Shown: piece by piece, positions 59,941-64,000 of the stretch
Layout of the letters: every line of letters begins with the position of its first letter
How positions within the stretch are numbered: the stretch's first letter is position 1
Assembly (NCBI RefSeq): GCF_019929665.1
Contig: NZ_JAHZPZ010000002.1
Span: 124,001-188,000, forward strand
Length of the DNA: 64,000 bases
Source: Streptococcus infantis
GTDB lineage: Bacteria; Bacillota; Bacilli; Lactobacillales; Streptococcaceae
Reading direction: 5' to 3'
Translations under genes and position numbers: made by a program
Notes under the pieces: generated by a model
Databases searched by the model: none
What the model saw: only the letters and a program-made list of their open reading frames with translations
Told to the model about the DNA's origin: nothing

Positions 59941-61136
59941 TTTCTCTCCCTTAGGTATGCATGAATGGCATCCAAGTTATTTTCCAAATCTCCATCCACA
60001 ATAGCATACTCAATTTCTTCTAAAACATCTCCTAATTCTGGACCTGGTTGGTAGCCGTATTTTTTGATGAGAATACCACCATTGATTTGCATCTCTTTCT
60101 TATCATGAATGGTCAAGCTCTCATAAGTTTCTGTGATTGTTTGTGGATTATAGTCTTTACCTTGAGCTCGACGAAGATTTTCAGCCTGTAGAAGCAAGTC
60201 CAAATCAAAGCGGTAACAATCACGTTTACCTAGTTCCCCTTCTTCACGAAGTTCTAAGATCGTAAGTAAATCTTGAACTTGCTTAGCGAATTGACGCGAA
60301 GTTTTCCAATGTTTCAAAAATTGTTGAGCATCTTCCACTTCTAAAACCCATAAAAGTGCAGCCCAAGCTTGCTCAGAAGATTCAAAAGTAAAATCTTTTT
60401 CTAAATCAAACAAAGACTGGAGTTTTTCCTGACTGCCTACCATATCTGGAAGATAATCATAAGCTTGACTCTCAATCATAGAAGATAAACCTACTCGCCA
60501 ATAGGGAGCCAGTAAAAGCTTATCAAACTCGACAAAGGTGCGCTCCACAGAGATTTTATCTAAGAGTGGCGTTAAGGCCTTCATCGCTTCAAACGTTTCT
60601 TGCTCGAGTTCAAAACCAAGACTAGCTTGGAAACGAAAGCCACGCATGATGCGTAGCGCATCTTCATTGAAACGTTCACTAGCTACACCGACAGCTCGCA
60701 GAACTTGATTTTCTAAATCTTTGAGACCATCAAATAAATCGACGATTTCCCCTGTCTCATCCAAGGCAAAGGCATTGACTGTGAAATCGCGGCGTTTGAG
60801 ATCTTCTTCGAGTGAACGAACAAAAGAAACAGCACTTGGTCTCCGATAGTCTACATAGACATCCTCTGTTCGAAAAGTGGTGACCTCGTACTCTTCATCT
60901 CCATCTAAAACCAAAACGGTTCCATGCTCAATGCCGATATCAGCTGTGCGTGGAAAAATCTGCTTGGTCTCTTCAGGATAAGATGAAGTCGCGATATCCA
61001 CATCATGGATGGGACGATTGAGTAGGGCATCCCTAACAGATCCACCAACAAAATAAGCCTCAAATCCTGCTTCTTTAATTTTTTCTAATACTGGTAAAGC
61101 CTTCTGAAATTCAGAAGGCATTTTTGTTAATTTCAT
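59937..61136 (-). CDS. cca: CCA-adding tRNA nucleotidyltransferase
   Basis: Adds or repairs the 3' CCA of tRNA. 399 residues. Class II nucleotidyltransferase head: [11 protein letters not shown] and HDVDIATSS (catalytic DxD), [22 protein letters not shown]. Overlaps dapB and the ABC-F gene by 4 nt each. Confidence 0.95.
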   Translation of the reverse strand: MKLTKMPSEFQKALPVLEKIKEAGFEAYFVGGSVRDALLNRPIHDVDIATSSYPEETKQIFPRTADIGIEHGTVLVLDGDEEYEVTTFRTEDVYVDYRRPSAVSFVRSLEEDLKRRDFTVNAFALDETGEIVDLFDGLKDLENQVLRAVGVASERFNEDALRIMRGFRFQASLGFELEQETFEAMKALTPLLDKISVERTFVEFDKLLLAPYWRVGLSSMIESQAYDYLPDMVGSQEKLQSLFDLEKDFTFESSEQAWAALLWVLEVEDAQQFLKHWKTSRQFAKQVQDLLTILELREEGELGKRDCYRFDLDLLLQAENLRRAQGKDYNPQTITETYESLTIHDKKEMQINGGILIKKYGYQPGPELGDVLEEIEYAIVDGDLENNLDAIHAYLRERK

Positions 61137-61900
61137 AGTAAGTGTTCTAATCCATAGACAAGCTCATGACGCTTGACAACTTCTTTGATTCCCAAATTCA
61201 CCCCTGTCATGAAGGAGCTACGATCAAAGGAGTCATGACGCAGGGTCAATCCCTCTCCTTGATTTCCAAAAATAACTTCCTGATGGGCTACCAATCCTGG
61301 CAAGCGAACCGAATGGATTCGCATACCATCAAAGTTAGCTCCACGAGCACCAGCAATGAGTTCTTCCTCATCGCTAGCACCTTGTTGAATAGACTCACGA
61401 ACTTGTGCCATCAACTCAGCTGTTTTGATTGCTGTCCCGCTCGGAGCATCTTTTTTCTTATCATGGTGAAGTTCAATAATCTCCACATTTGGGAAGTATT
61501 TAGCTGCCTGTGCTGCAAATTGCATCAGTAAGACAGCACCCAAGGCAAAGTTAGGAGCAATCAATCCACCCAAGCCTTTGGAACGAGACAATTCTTTTAA
61601 TTCTTCAATTTCTTGGCTGGTGAAACCTGTCGTTCCTACTACTGGAGCAAAGCCATGTTCAAGAGCAAAGCGTGTATTCTCATAGGCGACAGCTGGTGTA
61701 GTAAAGTCCACCCAAACATTGGCATCAAAGCCTGCTAAGTCATTTTTATCATTGAATACTGGAATTCCTTGCCACTCAGATTCAGACTCAAAAGGATCCA
61801 AAACAGCTACTAGTTCAAGTTCAGGATCAGACAAAACCATCTGACAAGCAGATTGGCCCATTCTTCCCTTAAAACCAGCAATAATCACCCGAATACTCAT
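61133..61900 (-). CDS. dapB: 4-Hydroxy-tetrahydrodipicolinate reductase
   Basis: Lysine and diaminopimelate pathway reductase, 255 residues. N-terminal GFKGRMGQ nucleotide loop, and [13 protein letters not shown] with the catalytic histidine and lysine. First gene of dapB-cca-ABC-F-membrane protein, with AGGAG before the ATG. Its 260-nt leader is unusually long and repetitive. Confidence 0.95.
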   Translation of the reverse strand: MSIRVIIAGFKGRMGQSACQMVLSDPELELVAVLDPFESESEWQGIPVFNDKNDLAGFDANVWVDFTTPAVAYENTRFALEHGFAPVVGTTGFTSQEIEELKELSRSKGLGGLIAPNFALGAVLLMQFAAQAAKYFPNVEIIELHHDKKKDAPSGTAIKTAELMAQVRESIQQGASDEEELIAGARGANFDGMRIHSVRLPGLVAHQEVIFGNQGEGLTLRHDSFDRSSFMTGVNLGIKEVVKRHELVYGLEHLL

Positions 61901-61913
61901 CTTTACTCCTATT

Positions 61914-62149
61914 TAAGATACAAAGCCTACAAGAACACAAAGTGAAAATAGGAGTTCTAATCAAGGAGTAGATACTCCTTGGAAGAACTGTCTTTTTCAC
62001 ACAGGGTTCCAGGCGTGTTCAATTGCTAAGATACAAAGGACGTTAGCTGCCCATGAAAAATAGGGAATGGCGCCGACTTTCCATAAAAGGCAAGACTGGC
62101 ATCTTTTTTCAAGAGGCAGATAGTCCGTGTTCAATTTTAAGATACAAAG
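61914..62149 (-). repeat. Tandem 112-bp hairpin repeats in the dapB leader
   Basis: The 12-mer TAAGATACAAAG (plus strand) occurs at 61914, 62027 and 62138, spacing 113 and 111 bp. Between them two units share a TGAAAAATAGG-like element, a TCTTTTTTCA-like element and GTGTTCAATT in the same order. Read on the minus strand, each unit can fold with an outer stem TGAAAA/TTTTCA. Unit 61926-62026 holds a nested stem AGTTCT/AGAACT and CAAGGAGTA/TACTCCTTG with a 2-nt loop. Could be a structured RNA leader or a mobile repeat; not matched to a known family by me. Confidence 0.65.
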
Positions 62150-62163
62150 CCTGTAAGAACAAT

Positions 62164-63012
62164 CTAGACAATTGGTGTGTATGCCAAAGCGATGCTTCCT
62201 TCTCCCAGGTGGGTTCCAATAACACTACCAAAGGTTGCAATCTCAACATCTGTAGCTACTCCACTATCTAGCAATAGCTGACGTAAATCGGATGCTTTTT
62301 GAGAGGCATTCCCATGAATTACCATAATCTGGTAGTTTCCGTTACTTGTCACATCTTTGACAATTTCAACTAGACGTTTTGTTGCTTTCTTCTCTGTACG
62401 AACCTTCTCATAAACTTCGATAACACCTTGGTCATTGAAATATAGAATTGGTTTAATGTTAAGAAGATTCCCTAAAATAGCTGCGCCATTTGATAAACGA
62501 CCACCTTTAACCAGATGATCAAGGTCATCTACCATGATAAAGGCAGAAGTATTTTCAATCTGTTCGGTTAACTTATCTAGTATAGACTGGAAATCATCTC
62601 CCTGATCAGACCATTGAAACACACTTTCCACCATAAATCCTAGGGGCGCACTTGTAATGCGAGTATCAGGAAAAGCAATGGTTAAATCTTCGAACTCATC
62701 CGTCATATACTGGATATTCTGGTGAAATCCTGAGATTCCAGAAGAAAGGAAGAGACCCAAAACATGAGTATAGCCTTTTTCTTTTAATGATGATAAAATT
62801 TCATCCAACTTTGCAATACTTGGTTGACTTGTTTTAGGTAGTTCAGATGAACGAGCCATTTTTTCATAAAATTCTTGAGCGGTTAGATTTACACCTTCAA
62901 CATACTCCTGTCCGTCGATATTCACAGGAATGTCAAGCATAAATAAATCTTCTTTCCGCAAGGTTTCCGCTTGTAGAAAAGCAGATGAGTCTGTTATGAC
63001 CGCTAATTTCAT
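62164..63012 (-). CDS. DegV family fatty-acid-binding protein
   Basis: 282 residues. DegV signature: VITDSSAFL at the N-terminus, [22 protein letters not shown] and the [10 protein letters not shown]-like end ([12 protein letters not shown]). The family binds fatty acids; the Firmicutes FakB proteins deliver exogenous fatty acids to the kinase FakA, so a FakB-like role is possible. Last gene before the repeat region; the DUF1149 gene precedes it by 5 nt. Confidence 0.9.
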   Translation of the reverse strand: MKLAVITDSSAFLQAETLRKEDLFMLDIPVNIDGQEYVEGVNLTAQEFYEKMARSSELPKTSQPSIAKLDEILSSLKEKGYTHVLGLFLSSGISGFHQNIQYMTDEFEDLTIAFPDTRITSAPLGFMVESVFQWSDQGDDFQSILDKLTEQIENTSAFIMVDDLDHLVKGGRLSNGAAILGNLLNIKPILYFNDQGVIEVYEKVRTEKKATKRLVEIVKDVTSNGNYQIMVIHGNASQKASDLRQLLLDSGVATDVEIATFGSVIGTHLGEGSIALAYTPIV

Positions 63013-63017
63013 TTTTT

Positions 63018-63392
63018 TTAAAACTCCAAATTAATTCCTGGTAAGTCTAGTGCAATTTCCGTTACTTCATAAGTCAAACGGTTTAGCATATCCAAAGAAG
63101 GACGAGCAAGCGTCTCAACTTCTTCTTGACTAAAGTCACTTGGTTGATCTACGATACGACCTTCAACGTGGTTCACTTGAGAAATAGTACCACTGATAAC
63201 AAATTTATCAAAGACAATCATAAAGCTCAAAACAACTACGAGAGAAGTCACCTGATTTTCTTGGTCATGTTGAAGTAGTTGGAAGTTCACATCAACCTTT
63301 GTTTCAGGAATTCCGTTCTCATTTTCCCATTCAAAATTACGTGCATCAAAGTGATACTGACTTACAAATTCTTGTTCACGTTTTAAATTCAT
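63018..63392 (-). CDS. DUF1149 family protein
   Basis: About 124 residues. Family features: [20 protein letters not shown] at the start and [19 protein letters not shown] at the end (quoted by position: residues 3-22 and 106-124). A SecB-like beta fold is plausible, function unknown. The start at 63392 gives GGAG at 6 nt and the usual family N-terminus; ATGs at 63395 and 63404 are alternatives. An inverted repeat GTTACAAT/ATTGTAAC lies just upstream (63406-63431). Confidence 0.82.
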   Translation of the reverse strand: MNLKREQEFVSQYHFDARNFEWENENGIPETKVDVNFQLLQHDQENQVTSLVVVLSFMIVFDKFVISGTISQVNHVEGRIVDQPSDFSQEEVETLARPSLDMLNRLTYEVTEIALDLPGINLEF

Positions 63393-63458
63393 CATATTCT
63401 CCATGGTTACAATTTACTTTGACATTGTAACATATTTTCTTATTTTCTGCTAACTTTC

Positions 63459-64000
63459 CTAAATTCCGATTTCTGCTTTCACAACTTCAGCAATGGTATC
63501 CACATAGTAATCTACTTCTTCAGTTGTTGGTGCTTCAGCCATGACACGCAAGAGTGGCTCAGTTCCACTTGGGCGAACGAGAATACGTCCATTACCTGCC
63601 ATCTCTTCTTCCATCTTATCGATAATAGCCTTGATAGCTGGTACTTCCATGGCTTTGTCTTTCATGGTGTTTTCCACACGGATATTAACCAATTTTTGTG
63701 GGTAAATTGTTACTTCTGAAGCCAATTGAGATAAGCTCTTACCTGTTTCTTGCATGATCTTAGTCAATTGAACTGCTGACAACTGACCATCACCAGTTGT
63801 ATTGTAGTCCATCAAGATAACGTGACCTGACTGTTCTCCACCGATATTGTAGCCCGATTTTCTCATTTCTTCAACTACATAGCGGTCTCCAACAGCAGTG
63901 ACAGCTTTATTAATGCCTTCACGATCCAAGGCTTTATGGAAACCAAGGTTGGACATAACTGTTGTTACAATTGTATTTTGTGCCAATTGACCTTTTTCAG
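63459..64000 (-). CDS. glmM: Phosphoglucosamine mutase, C-terminal part (5' end outside window)
   Basis: Interconverts glucosamine-6-phosphate and glucosamine-1-phosphate for UDP-GlcNAc. The last 180 residues are visible and the frame is open to the window edge. The sugar-binding GGEQSGH loop and the phosphate-binding [12 protein letters not shown] loop of the phosphohexomutase family are present. Cotranscribed with the DUF1149 and DegV genes, the arrangement known from pneumococcus as I recall. Confidence 0.93.
   Translation of the reverse strand, partial: EKGQLAQNTIVTTVMSNLGFHKALDREGINKAVTAVGDRYVVEEMRKSGYNIGGEQSGHVILMDYNTTGDGQLSAVQLTKIMQETGKSLSQLASEVTIYPQKLVNIRVENTMKDKAMEVPAIKAIIDKMEEEMAGNGRILVRPSGTEPLLRVMAEAPTTEEVDYYVDTIAEVVKAEIGI

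Noticed and set aside
61901-62163. Lysine riboswitch (L-box) before dapB
   Set aside because: The conserved L-box core and five-helix arrangement could not be recognised; what is visible is a duplicated hairpin unit instead.

Overview
The window reads as a chromosomal segment of a low-GC streptococcus of the mitis group (S. mitis, S. oralis, S. infantis or a close relative of S. pneumoniae). The pointers are a BgaA-type LPXTG beta-galactosidase, a Pce-type choline-binding phosphorylcholine esterase, LicD1/LicD2/LicD3 and TacF teichoic acid genes, a pneumococcal-type shikimate operon ending in an LCP protein, an msrAB/etrx2 pair and a BOX repeat. Gene blocks known from pneumococcus are present but joined in a different order, so this is probably not S. 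pneumoniae itself. No rRNA, tRNA, CRISPR array, prophage or intact insertion sequence was recognised. Almost everything is on the minus strand; the only plus-strand genes are a 56-residue DUF3042-type protein and a cytoplasmic alpha-amylase.

Layout. 1-3 kb: 5' part of divIB preceded by murG and murD (division and cell wall). 3.2-12.2 kb: bgaA and a GH13 neopullulanase, each with a clear sigma-A promoter and a cre-like site. 12.4-13.1 kb: a small membrane protein plus XRE regulator with palindromic sites at its promoter. 13.4-17.9 kb: miaA-hflX-hypothetical-rnz-SDR operon. 18-20.3 kb: DUF3042 gene, BOX element, thyA, glk. 20.4-21.7 kb: a secreted protein with 11-residue repeats, choline-binding-like repeats and two Ltp domains. 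21.8-25.1 kb: fused pabB-pabC and a second membrane/XRE module (DUF2975 type). 25.2-28.6 kb: msrAB, etrx2-like lipoprotein, ywlG, mecA.

28.8-40.2 kb is the most distinctive region, a consolidated phosphorylcholine-teichoic acid locus: pce, licD2, licD1, tacF, then a second unit of licD3, two glycosyltransferases, a TarP-like polymerase and a Wzz-like membrane protein whose C-terminal domain resembles a degenerate tyrosine kinase. It places a predicted phosphorylcholine remover directly behind two predicted phosphorylcholine transferases. 40.4-50.8 kb: the LCP protein and the aromatic amino acid block (pheA, aroK, aroA, ylbF-like, tyrA, aroC, aroB, aroE, aroD), headed by an rRNA-methyltransferase-like gene whose promoter suggests a leaderless transcript. 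50.8-55 kb: a candidate small RNA, a two-gene ABC transporter, and an alpha-amylase with a perfect operator palindrome over its -35. 55-64 kb: dnaD, metA with a MET-box-like site, apt, a dapB-cca-ABC-F-membrane protein operon behind a tandemly repeated, hairpin-rich leader, degV, a DUF1149 protein and the 3' part of glmM.

Comparisons to pneumococcal genes and lengths are from memory, with no search run. Promoters, terminators and operators were read by eye.
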